Shown one piece after another: positions 1 through 5,875 of a stretch of DNA of 6,025 bases. The first letter of the stretch is position 1, and every line of letters begins with the position of its first letter. Source of the stretch: JBAOHV01 sp964450685. GTDB lineage: Bacteria > Actinomycetota > Acidimicrobiia > Acidimicrobiales > Microtrichaceae. The stretch spans positions 1-6,025 of the forward strand of contig CAYVDN010000104.1 of NCBI GenBank assembly GCA_964450685.1, read 5' to 3'. A model generated the notes under the pieces. That model was not told the DNA's origin. It ran no database searches and saw only the letters and a program-made list of their open reading frames with translations. The position numbers and the translations under genes are program-made.

Positions 1-38
1 ACCAGCCGGTCTAGCACCCATCGCATCGCGGCGGTCAT
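1..38 (-). CDS. Possible 5' end of a minus-strand gene running off the left edge
   Basis: Reading the minus strand leftwards from an ATG at 38-36 gives an open frame to the window edge (MTAAMRWVLDRLV). A short GGA-type ribosome binding site lies about 5 nt upstream of the ATG. It would lie downstream of the hypothetical gene at 126-764 on the same strand, with 87 bp between them. Twelve codons are too few to recognise a family, and the open frame may be chance. Confidence 0.2.
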   Translation of the reverse strand, partial: MTAAMRWVLDRL

Positions 39-125
39 CGCGTTCCGGCGACCTGCGGGTGGATCCGGTTTCCACAGAACCGATTCGAGACCGTGTGGCG
101 GGACCTCGACACTGAGCCTGGTGGC

Positions 126-764
126 TCAAGTCGACGCGACCGAACGCCCCGCCGCCCAGCCCGGTGCTCGCCCTCCTGTCGGCGGGTCCAGTTGGGCGGT
201 GTCGACGCCGCTTCGTGTGAGAACCCAGGACATGACCGAGTTCGAGTTCCACATGTCGCCGACGCCGGCTTCGTCGCGACCCCACACGTAGATCGGAACC
301 CTCGGCAACGTCTCAACGATTCGTGCCGCGATTGCGGGGTCTGTCGAGACCCGGACCGGACTGTCCACAGCGAAGGAGATGTCGGGAATGACACCGTCGG
401 GCCAGCAGCGCACCTCGTGTCGGAACACGCGGAGACTGCCGGCAACACGCAGACCGACTGGACCCTCGGCTACGACGCCCCGCGCCCAACCGTTGCGATC
501 CGGCACAGGCGCCTGCTCGATCGCGTAGCGGCCCTGCGGCGCTCGGACCTGAAGGGCTGCGTGGTAGAGGTCGCGGGGCTGGCGGTGCTGGCGCCAGGCA
601 GAGAGCCGTTCGAACGCCCGTCCGCAGGTCTGAACCACTGGGGTCCCCGCCCCGAGCGGGATCCAGTACAGCTCCACAGTGGTGGATTCGACGGCATCAT
701 CGTCGACGGATCCCGGGACGGTGATCGACTGGTCGTCATGCACGCGACGCCACCCGGACTGCAC
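126..764 (-). CDS. Conserved actinobacterial hypothetical protein, possibly papain-like fold
   Basis: A 212-residue protein if started at GTG 764. An in-frame GTG at 743 (residue 8) is an alternative and has a GGGTGG stretch about 6 nt upstream. I recall the pattern from actinobacterial conserved hypothetical proteins: ELYWIPLGAG (31-40), DLYHAALQV (65-73), a run of RGVVAEGPVG and LRVFRHEVRCW (about 95-121), IPDISFAVDSP (126-136), and MWNSNSVMSW (171-180) followed by a PP-GGRAPGW tail (194-203). No signal peptide or membrane segment is seen, so it is probably cytosolic. The early His in LYH and the later NSN motif recall circularly permuted papain-like proteins, which use His then N-C-N; here a Ser sits where Cys would be. 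That fold assignment is inference only and the function is unknown. It is transcribed away from the tRNA gene and is probably chromosomal flank rather than part of the element. The overlapping plus-strand frame looks like a shadow. Confidence 0.8.
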   Translation of the reverse strand: MQSGWRRVHDDQSITVPGSVDDDAVESTTVELYWIPLGAGTPVVQTCGRAFERLSAWRQHRQPRDLYHAALQVRAPQGRYAIEQAPVPDRNGWARGVVAEGPVGLRVAGSLRVFRHEVRCWPDGVIPDISFAVDSPVRVSTDPAIAARIVETLPRVPIYVWGRDEAGVGDMWNSNSVMSWVLTRSGVDTAQLDPPTGGRAPGWAAGRSVAST

Positions 765-885
765 GGCTGATGCCGCTGGCGTATGAGATCTCCCTCATGC
801 TTCGAGCCTCTCCGTTCCCATCGGCTGCGTCCAGAGGCCATCGACCCGACCGTCGAACCATCAACGAGGCGCAGCGTGTGAATCC

Positions 886-901
886 AGACGCTCAGGCGTC
901 T
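886..901. repeat. Short inverted repeat between divergent transcription units
   Basis: AGACGC-TCAG-GCGTCT is a perfect 6-bp inverted repeat with a 4-nt centre. It lies between the minus-strand hypothetical gene and the tRNA promoter. It has no T-tract on either strand, so it is not a clear terminator; an operator or chance are both possible. The rest of 765-916 shows no gene or other clear signal. Confidence 0.25.
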
Positions 902-916
902 CGGCGAGCGCCACGA

Positions 917-945
917 TTCGAGTCATGCCGGAAGTCGCTTACAAT
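917..945 (+). promoter_or_regulatory. Candidate promoter of tRNA-Thr
   Basis: TACAAT at 940-945 matches five of six bases of the -10 consensus. TTCGAG at 917-922 is a weak -35 placed 17 bp upstream. Transcription would begin near 951-953, leaving a leader of about 28-30 nt before the mature tRNA; that leader contains the 20-bp palindrome. The -10 is convincing and the -35 is not. Confidence 0.45.
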
Positions 946-960
946 CGCTGAACTTCTGCG

Positions 961-980
961 GATGATTCCGCGGAATCATC
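961..980. repeat. Perfect 20-bp palindrome abutting the tRNA 5' end
   Basis: GATGATTCCGCGGAATCATC equals its own reverse complement over all 20 bases and ends exactly one base before the first nucleotide of tRNA-Thr. In the precursor RNA it could fold as an 8-bp stem with a CGCG loop, stacked against the acceptor stem at the RNase P cleavage site. As DNA it could be an operator for a dimeric protein. What is seen is the palindrome and its position; the function is not known. Confidence 0.7.
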
Positions 981-1053
981 GCCCGAGTAGCTCAGTTGGC
1001 AGAGCAGCTGTCTTGTAAACAGCAGGTCAGGAGTTCGATTCTCCTCTCGGGCT
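981..1053 (+). tRNA. tRNA-Thr (anticodon TGT)
   Basis: A full cloverleaf can be drawn. The acceptor stem pairs GCCCGAG (981-987) with CTCGGGC (1046-1052). The D arm is GCTC/GAGC (990-993, 1002-1005). The anticodon stem is GCTGT/ACAGC (1007-1011, 1019-1023) with loop CTTGTAA, so the anticodon at 1014-1016 is TGT, reading ACA. The T arm is AGGAG/CTCCT around TTCGATT (1034-1040). The discriminator is T1053. CCA is not encoded, as in many actinobacteria. An integrase gene starts 143 bp downstream, and its frame happens to stay open back into this gene. The tRNA looks intact, as expected if an element integrated into its 3' end and restored it. Confidence 0.96.
1024..1053. other. Predicted attachment site core (attL side) in the tRNA-Thr 3' end
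   Basis: Tyrosine recombinases next to a tRNA commonly recombine within its anticodon-to-3' half, and the element carries a copy that rebuilds the tRNA. The integrase directly downstream makes this segment the natural core. No second copy of the tRNA 3' end is seen by eye elsewhere in the window, so the other boundary would lie beyond 6025. The exact limits are a guess. Confidence 0.45.
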
Positions 1054-1100
1054 CTGAAATTCCAAGGGTTTTCGGCCCTCGGGACTCTCAGGATCCGGCG

Positions 1101-1122
1101 CTTGCTAATCCCTTGCTAATCC
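1101..1122 (+). repeat. Two tandem 11-bp direct repeats, candidate integrase arm sites
   Basis: CTTGCTAATCC occurs twice back to back without a mismatch (1101-1111 and 1112-1122), 47 bp after the tRNA end and 74 bp before the integrase start. Integrases of the lambda/Tn916 type with an N-terminal arm-binding domain bind short direct repeats flanking the core site. Position and AT content in a GC-rich setting fit that role. No experimental motif is known to me for this integrase. Confidence 0.5.
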
Positions 1123-1187
1123 GCCGATCGTCACCGCCGTGTGGCTCCGAGCTCGATGCGCGCTTAGGTCGCACGGGCGTGACGAAC

Positions 1188-1191
1188 GGAG
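1188..1191 (+). promoter_or_regulatory. Ribosome binding site that sets the integrase start
   Basis: GGAG lies 5 nt before GTG 1197. The downstream in-frame ATG at 1212 has no comparable site, and the far upstream ATG at 996 lies inside the tRNA gene. The spacing supports GTG 1197 as the start. Confidence 0.6.
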
Positions 1192-1196
1192 ACACC

Positions 1197-2339
1197 GTGC
1201 GCGGATCGGTGATGAAGCGAGGCTCGACGTGGACCTACGTCCTCTACCTGGGACGGGACGCGTCGGGGAGGAAACAGCAGAAGTGGGTCGGCGGGCATCG
1301 GACGAAGCGCGAGGCCGAGGACGCGCTCGTCGAGGCGCTCGAGCGGATGCGCACCGGCATGTGGGTCGACCCTGGCGTCACGACGCTCGGCGAGTTCCTG
1401 ACCGAGTGGCTCGCCGCGATGGAGTCGGACGTGCTCGACACGACGTTCCGCGCGTATGAGCAGTCGATGCGCAACTGGGTGGTGCCGAGGCTCGGTTCGG
1501 TGCGCCTGGCCGAGGTCACGCCGATGCACCTTCGGTCGTTGCAGACCGAGCTGCTGCGCGACGGCCGGGTCGACGGCAAGGGCGGCCTGGCGCCCAGGTC
1601 GGTGGCGGCGTGTCGCCGGGTGCTGAGCCAGGCGTTGAAGGACGCCGTGCGGTGGGGGCTGTTGATCCGCAACCCGATGGACGCGGTCGACCCCCCGAGG
1701 GTGGTGGACGCAGAGATGGTCACCTGGTCCGACACCCAGGCCCGGGTGTTCCTCGACGCCGTGGCTGGCGACCGGTTGTACGCGATGTGGGTGTTGTTCC
1801 TGACCACCGGTGTGCGCCGGGGTGAGCTGGCCGGACTTCGTTGGGATGACGTCGAACTCGGTCGGGCGACCATGGCGATCGTGCGCAACCGGGTCTCGGC
1901 CGGGCGCGGCAAGGCGGTGAGCACCCACCAGCCCAAGACGCGACGCGGGCGCCGCAACGTCGCGCTCGATGTCACGTCGATCGAGGTGCTGCGGGCACAC
2001 AGGACCGCGCAGCTCCAGGAACGGATGCGGCTCGGCCCCGCGTGGGTCGATTCCGGCTACGTGTTCTGCAGCATCGACGGCGCCGCGCTGCATCCCGACA
2101 CGATCACCGCCACCTTCAAGTCGATCATCCGCGATCTCAACGTGCCGCAGATCCGTCTGCACGACCTGCGTCACACCTCAGCGACGTTGGCGCTCAAGGC
2201 CGGCATCCACCCGAAGGTGGTCTCCGAGCGGCTCGGTCACGCGACGGTCAACATCACCCTCGACCTCTACAGCCACGTCCTCGACGGCATGCAGGCCGAA
2301 GCTGCCGAGCAGATCGGTGCGGTCGTGTTCGGCGCATGA
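1197..2339 (+). CDS. int: Tyrosine recombinase / integrase
   Basis: A 380-residue site-specific recombinase, of usual length for tRNA-targeting integrases of actinobacterial phages and integrative elements. Domains in order: an N-terminal arm-type DNA-binding domain (about 1-55; RGSVMKRGSTWTYVLYLGR, then WVGGHRTKREAEDAL), a SAM-like core-binding domain (about 62-160; TLGEFLTEWL, then QALKDAVRWGLLIRNP), and a catalytic domain (about 175-370). The catalytic residues are all visible: R207 in TTGVRRGEL, K247 in QPKTRRGRR, H322 and R325 in HDLRHT, H348 in RLGHA, and the nucleophile Y358 in LDLYSH. It should therefore be active in integration and, with an excision factor not seen here, excision. 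The GTG start is chosen for its GGAG site and because RGSV-KRGS is the usual beginning of this family. No convincing terminator separates it from the tRNA, so tRNA transcription might read into it. Confidence 0.95.
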   Translation: MRGSVMKRGSTWTYVLYLGRDASGRKQQKWVGGHRTKREAEDALVEALERMRTGMWVDPGVTTLGEFLTEWLAAMESDVLDTTFRAYEQSMRNWVVPRLGSVRLAEVTPMHLRSLQTELLRDGRVDGKGGLAPRSVAACRRVLSQALKDAVRWGLLIRNPMDAVDPPRVVDAEMVTWSDTQARVFLDAVAGDRLYAMWVLFLTTGVRRGELAGLRWDDVELGRATMAIVRNRVSAGRGKAVSTHQPKTRRGRRNVALDVTSIEVLRAHRTAQLQERMRLGPAWVDSGYVFCSIDGAALHPDTITATFKSIIRDLNVPQIRLHDLRHTSATLALKAGIHPKVVSERLGHATVNITLDLYSHVLDGMQAEAAEQIGAVVFGA

Positions 2340-2412
2340 GACAACAACGCCGCCAGATCTTCGACACATCCAGCTACATTGTTAGCGACGGAATACCAGA
2401 CAGATCAGTGAC

Positions 2413-2446
2413 GCCACCGAGAAGTCGGCAACTGCCATTCGGTGGC
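2413..2446. promoter_or_regulatory. Inverted repeat upstream of the antitoxin, candidate autoregulatory operator
   Basis: GCCACCGA (2413-2420) and TCGGTGGC (2439-2446) are perfect 8-bp inverted copies. An inner GGCA-AC-TGCC dyad lies at 2427-2436. The structure ends 4 bp before the antitoxin ribosome binding site. Toxin-antitoxin operons of this type are usually repressed by the antitoxin or the complex through such repeats. I could not find a convincing -35/-10 pair in 2340-2450. Confidence 0.45.
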
Positions 2447-2450
2447 AGCC

Positions 2451-2456
2451 AAGGAG
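2451..2456 (+). promoter_or_regulatory. Strong ribosome binding site of the antitoxin
   Basis: AAGGAG lies 5 nt before GTG 2462. It decides the start against the in-frame ATG at 2336, which has no clear site. Confidence 0.75.
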
Positions 2457-2461
2457 ACCAG

Positions 2462-2809
2462 GTGGGCGCAACGGCTATTGCTTCGAAGGTGACCCAACTC
2501 AGCGAACGGGCACACCTCACCCAGGAGGACGTCGGGCGGATCGTCGGTACGAGCGGTCGCACCGTCGGTCGATGGGTGCGCGGTGACGTGAATCCCCAGC
2601 CAACCGCGCGGGAACGACTGTTGGAGCTTGCCTACGTCGCCGAGCAGCTCGTAGAGGTGCTCGGGCTGAGCCCCGACGACGCCAACATCTGGATCTTCAG
2701 TCCCAATCGGCTGCTCGACGGCGACAAGCCCTCGGATCGGATCCACGCCGGCGACTACCGATCGGTTCTGGCATTGATCGACGCCATCGCAGACGGGATC
2801 GTCGCATAG
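2462..2809 (+). CDS. mbcA: MbcA-like antitoxin (Xre/MbcA/ParS family)
   Basis: A 115-residue antitoxin that should bind and block the RES-domain toxin encoded next to it and, by family habit, regulate its own operon. The N-terminal part is a helix-turn-helix (about 19-40; LTQEDVGRIVG, then TSGRTVGRWVRG). The C-terminal half is the toxin-binding domain once named DUF2384: RERLLELAYVAEQLVEVL (50-67), NIWIFSPNRLLDG (75-87), KPSD (89-92), then YRSVLALIDAIADGIVA to the end. In family complexes this C-terminal tail reaches into the toxin active site. From memory, size and motifs match Mycobacterium tuberculosis MbcA (113 residues) closely. The GTG start is set by the AAGGAG site. The same frame stays open upstream to an ATG at 2336 that overlaps the integrase stop as ATGA, which would give 157 residues; the extra 42 residues look unlike a domain. 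The stop TAG overlaps the inferred ATA start of the toxin. Confidence 0.93.
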   Translation: MGATAIASKVTQLSERAHLTQEDVGRIVGTSGRTVGRWVRGDVNPQPTARERLLELAYVAEQLVEVLGLSPDDANIWIFSPNRLLDGDKPSDRIHAGDYRSVLALIDAIADGIVA

Positions 2810-3324
2810 CCCCCGAACCCGCCCTCATCGACGCCGTCCTCCGCCAGGGCACCACGACTTGGTCGGGCACGACGTGGCGTCATACCGCACCCGGCCGCCA
2901 GGCGTTGTCAGGTCAGGGGTCATACCGGTACGGAGGCAGATGGAACCCCGCCGACACCGTCGCCACCTTGTACCTGGCGCAGCCGAAGGACGCGTGCCTG
3001 GCGGAGCTCCAGCGGTTGGTCGACACGCAGCCCGTGGTGCAGTTCCCGCGAGACATCCATGAGGTCGAGGTCAGTGCCCTGGAGGTCCTCGATCTCACCT
3101 CGGCAACGGCGCTCGCGAACGTCGGTCTGATCGCCGACGACATCTCGAGCGACGATCGGTCCGCGTGCGCTGCGGTCGGCCACGCCGCACACTTCGCCGG
3201 TTTCCACGGTGTGGTGGCACCGTCCGCCACCCGCACCGGCATCGTGATCGCCGTGTTCGAGCCGCTCCCGCCGGGCCACCTGACGCTCGCCGACACCACG
3301 CCCCTGCCCCGTACAGCGATCTGA
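2806..3324 (+). CDS. mbcT: MbcT-like RES-domain toxin (NAD+-degrading), non-canonical ATA start inferred
   Basis: RES toxins degrade NAD+ (MbcT is an NAD+ phosphorylase), which arrests or kills the cell unless the antitoxin binds. Counted from the ATA at 2806 the protein has 172 residues, against 186 recalled for MbcT. The named residues are present: R25 (TTWRHT), the GGRWNP motif (43-48), Y56, E67 (ACLAEL) and S119 (RSACAAVGHAA), corresponding to MbcT R27, Y58, E69 and S126. The homologous N-terminus (LIDAVLRQG, TTWSGTTWRH) is fully readable in this frame. Yet between the in-frame stop at 2584 and TTG 2905 there is no ATG, GTG or TTG. Starting at TTG 2905 would lose R25 and make an incomplete enzyme. 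ATA 2806 overlaps the antitoxin stop (ATAG), in the place of the usual ATGA coupling, with GGGA 7 nt upstream. It may be a very weak real start, a lost start codon silencing the toxin, or a sequence error. The family call is strong; the start is uncertain. Confidence 0.85.
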   Translation: MAPEPALIDAVLRQGTTTWSGTTWRHTAPGRQALSGQGSYRYGGRWNPADTVATLYLAQPKDACLAELQRLVDTQPVVQFPRDIHEVEVSALEVLDLTSATALANVGLIADDISSDDRSACAAVGHAAHFAGFHGVVAPSATRTGIVIAVFEPLPPGHLTLADTTPLPRTAI

Positions 3325-3325
3325 T

Positions 3326-3347
3326 CATCGGACCTCACCAGCCGATG
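3326..3347. terminator. Weak hairpin between convergent gene ends
   Basis: CATCGG (3326-3331) and CCGATG (3342-3347) form a perfect 6-bp inverted repeat with a 10-nt loop. It spans the 10-bp gap between the toxin stop and the relaxase stop and runs into the relaxase C-terminal codons. It could slow both transcripts, but there is no T-tract on either side, so a shared terminator is only a possibility. Confidence 0.25.
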
Positions 3348-5854
3348 TCGAAGTCGTCGTCCGCGCCGAGGTCGTCGTCCGCTCCGATGTCAGGACCGGC
3401 GCGGTCGATGGCAAGTTCCTTGGCGGCGCTCTTGTGGAGCGAGTCGACGACGAGGCCGTACGGGTCGGCAGGCTCCTCGTGCCGTCCGTGGCGTTCGAGC
3501 TCGTCGGCCGGCTCGGTCGACACGACGTAAATGCGGTTGGATTCGCGGCCCCGGCTGAGCCCGACGTAGCCCATCTCGCGGTGCAGGTCGTCGCTGGCGA
3601 GCAGCAGCCCGTGGTCACAGGTCCGGCCCTGGGCCTTGTGGACCGTCACGGCATAGCCATGCCGAATCCACCCTCCGCCCAGGTAGTCGCGACCGAGGAT
3701 GCGGTCACCCTCCTCGGTGGCGATGGTGACAGTCGTTCTTCGTTGGTCGATGCCGGTGATCTCGCCGACGGTGCCGTTGCGGACACCGTTCGGGGGGTCG
3801 TTGCGCGTGCAGACCACGTGGTCGCCGACCTGGAACGGCCGGCCGGCAACGATGATCGGCTCGCCGGTTAGCTCGCCGGCCGTGGCGACGAGGCGGCGGG
3901 CCCGGCGGTTCAGGTCGTCCACGTCGGCGTTGCGTCTGGCCATCATCAACGCGGACTCACCCTGGCTGCGGTGCCGGTACCAGTCGCCGACCATTCCGTC
4001 GCGCACCGCTTCGGCGTTCGGCGCGGTCACCACGTCGCCGTGCTCGCGCAGCGATCGCATCGCACACTCGACGTCTCCGGAGCGGAGCTGGTCGAGGGCC
4101 TCGCGCTCGACGGTGTCTTGCTGCCGATGGTTCTCAGTGAGCGCCAGGATCGGATGGCGGCGCTCCAGCGATGCGAGCACGCCACCGGTCTTGATCTCGG
4201 GGAGCTGCTTCGGGTCACCGACGAGCACCACCTTCGCTCCGCTCAATATGGCGGTCTCCAGCAACGGGGCGAGGGTTCGAGTGCCGACCATGCCGGCCTC
4301 GTCGATCACCACGACGGTGCGCGGGTCGAGCCACTGGCGGTCGCGATCCAGGTCCAGGGTGAGCTTGGCGATCGTGGACGACGCGATGCCAGAGCCGGCT
4401 TCGAGCTCATGCGCGGCGGATGCGGCCAGGGCGCAGCCGATAACCCGGTAGCCGCTGCGCTGCCACGCCTCTCGTGTCGCGTCGAGGCTGAACGTCTTGC
4501 CGGTCCCTGCGGCAGCGACTAGCACGTCGACCGAACGGCCGGAGCTGCACATCTCGGTGACCACGTGTGCCTGCTCGGGGCTGACCGACGGCCGGGCGTC
4601 GAACGCCGAGGCGAGCGCATCCGACGACGCGACCGCGCGGCCGGCACCCAGCCCGTCGCCGATGAGCCAGACGAGGTCCTGTTCCAGGTCCATCAGCTCG
4701 ATGGTGGAGAAGCTGGTCCCGGTTCGTTCCTCCCAGCCGACCGCCACGACTTCAGGTCGTTGCAGGTACTGCGACGCCATCGACTCGATCACATCGACCG
4801 GAACCGCCGCGGGCAGCTCGTCGATCAGACGGCGCAGCACGTCGCGGCGATCGAACGTCGAGTACGTCTCGGTCAGCCCGCTGGATGAGGAGAGCCGGTC
4901 GAACAGCGCGATTGTCTCGTCAGCGTCGATCGACGGGACCTGATGGTCAGCCATGACCAACGCCAGATCGGCGGAATCGACGCCGATGGTCAGGGCCTCG
5001 GAGCGCCACCGGGCCTGCTGGTCAGCTGTCCGTTCAGGGCTGACCACCTTCCCAGCGCGGGTCTCCAGGGTCGCGACCTGCGCCGCCTTCGCCGAGGTCA
5101 GGCCCCACTCGGCCATGGTCAGCTCGATCTGCTCGCGTCGCCTGGAGAACAGGTCGATCAGCTCCTCGTCGATGCCGGCGATGTCGGCGAGCCCGTCGTG
5201 GACCGGCGTCCACCCAACGTCGAGCCGCTCGGTCAGCTCGTTGCGGAGCTGTGCCTGGTACAGGTAGCCGGCCGTGCGGGCGTGGTCGTAGAGCGCCGTG
5301 GCGTCGATCGTCCGCCACCGGCCGTCCTCCGTCCGCACGGAGTTCGCCACCAGCACGTGGGTGTGCAGTAGCGGGTCACGGTCCCGCGAGGTGCGGTGCC
5401 GGAACCCCGCAGCGATGAACCCGTCCGCCTTCACCCGGTGGATCCCGTTGCGACCCGTCCGTGTGAACGCTGCGACCTCCTCCATGTAGGCGACCGCCCG
5501 AGCCACCGCTGCGTCGTGCGCGGCGGCGACCTGGCGGGTGACCTCAGGCTCGCCGAGCCCCCAGAGGATCGACACCGACTTCGGCGCACGGAACGTCAGG
5601 TCCCAACCCGGCACCTTGCGGTTCCTCGCCCGGTGTAGCCGCTCGCCGGTCTCGGGATGGTGCCCGCTGAGCACGGCTCGCAGGTCGTTGCCGTCGACTA
5701 CACCATCGAGACCGAGCAGGTCCGACGAGGCGAGCCAGTAGCCGGGCGACTCGCCCGCTTCGGCGTAGTAGTCCTCGACACCCGAGACGACCTGGTCGAG
5801 GTAGTACGACTCCGCACCCGGCGCGAGCCGGTGGAGGTTCAACACCCTGACCAC
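3335..5854 (-). CDS. MobF-family (TrwC-type) conjugative relaxase-helicase
   Basis: An 839-residue two-part enzyme that nicks one strand at oriT, stays bound to its 5' end through a tyrosine, and unwinds the DNA for transfer. The N-terminal relaxase domain (about 1-300) has candidate nucleophile tyrosines Y17/Y18 and Y29/Y30 and the three metal-binding histidines H153, H164 and H166 (FRHRTSR, LLHTHVLVAN). The C-terminal RecD/TraI-like helicase has Walker A AAAGTGKT (447-454), Walker B VVVIDEAGM (514-522), GDPKQLPE (546-553), NHRQ (575-578), VHKAQGRT (738-745) and YVGLSRGRESNRIYV (763-777). All key motifs are present, so it should be functional. It is shorter than TrwC (966) and F TraI (1756), mainly at the C-terminus, and ends in an acidic repeat tail. 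GTG 5854 is the first start after a frame stop at 5881-5879; GTG at codon 4 or TTG at codon 5 are alternatives. It faces the toxin gene across 10 bp, with a candidate oriT upstream. Confidence 0.95.
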   Translation of the reverse strand: MVRVLNLHRLAPGAESYYLDQVVSGVEDYYAEAGESPGYWLASSDLLGLDGVVDGNDLRAVLSGHHPETGERLHRARNRKVPGWDLTFRAPKSVSILWGLGEPEVTRQVAAAHDAAVARAVAYMEEVAAFTRTGRNGIHRVKADGFIAAGFRHRTSRDRDPLLHTHVLVANSVRTEDGRWRTIDATALYDHARTAGYLYQAQLRNELTERLDVGWTPVHDGLADIAGIDEELIDLFSRRREQIELTMAEWGLTSAKAAQVATLETRAGKVVSPERTADQQARWRSEALTIGVDSADLALVMADHQVPSIDADETIALFDRLSSSSGLTETYSTFDRRDVLRRLIDELPAAVPVDVIESMASQYLQRPEVVAVGWEERTGTSFSTIELMDLEQDLVWLIGDGLGAGRAVASSDALASAFDARPSVSPEQAHVVTEMCSSGRSVDVLVAAAGTGKTFSLDATREAWQRSGYRVIGCALAASAAHELEAGSGIASSTIAKLTLDLDRDRQWLDPRTVVVIDEAGMVGTRTLAPLLETAILSGAKVVLVGDPKQLPEIKTGGVLASLERRHPILALTENHRQQDTVEREALDQLRSGDVECAMRSLREHGDVVTAPNAEAVRDGMVGDWYRHRSQGESALMMARRNADVDDLNRRARRLVATAGELTGEPIIVAGRPFQVGDHVVCTRNDPPNGVRNGTVGEITGIDQRRTTVTIATEEGDRILGRDYLGGGWIRHGYAVTVHKAQGRTCDHGLLLASDDLHREMGYVGLSRGRESNRIYVVSTEPADELERHGRHEEPADPYGLVVDSLHKSAAKELAIDRAGPDIGADDDLGADDDFDIGW
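3353..3388. repeat. Tandem 18-bp repeat encoding the acidic relaxase tail
   Basis: Two near-identical 18-bp units (3353-3370 and 3371-3388, sharing GTCGTCGTCCGC) code on the minus strand for the paired GADDDL / GADDDF segments near the relaxase C-terminus (824-835). The tail ends DFDIGW. It looks like a recent small in-frame duplication. Acidic or hydrophobic C-terminal tails can act in secretion of relaxases, but that is inference here. Confidence 0.7.
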
Positions 5855-5875
5855 GACCTCGACCGGAGGCGACCG

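Noticed and set aside
93..770. Long plus-strand open frame opposite the hypothetical gene
   Set aside because: Arg/Pro/Gly-rich product without family features; the minus-strand frame shows recognisable conserved motifs, so this is a shadow of high GC content.
1062..1082. Hairpin after the tRNA as a terminator
   Set aside because: Only four contiguous pairs (AGGG/CCCT), then a mismatch and two more pairs, a 7-nt loop, and no T-tract after it; too weak to call.
996..1196. Integrase start at ATG 996
   Set aside because: It lies inside the tRNA gene, and the added residues are a translation of the tRNA and attachment region. GTG 1197 has a ribosome binding site and begins with the normal family N-terminus.
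1164..2174. 336-codon minus-strand open frame opposite the integrase
   Set aside because: His/Arg/Pro-rich composition typical of an antisense shadow; the integrase on the plus strand has all catalytic residues.
2801..2820. Frameshift fusion of antitoxin to toxin
   Set aside because: The only homopolymer run (five C at 2810-2814) lies after the antitoxin stop, and no slippery heptamer precedes the stop.
2905..3324. RES toxin starting at TTG 2905
   Set aside because: This would delete the first part of the RES domain including the catalytic Arg at 2878-2880, although the homologous N-terminus is readable just upstream in the same frame.
3434..5741. Several plus-strand open frames opposite the relaxase
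   Set aside because: Low-complexity Arg/Ser/Pro-rich shadows; the minus-strand relaxase accounts for the whole region.
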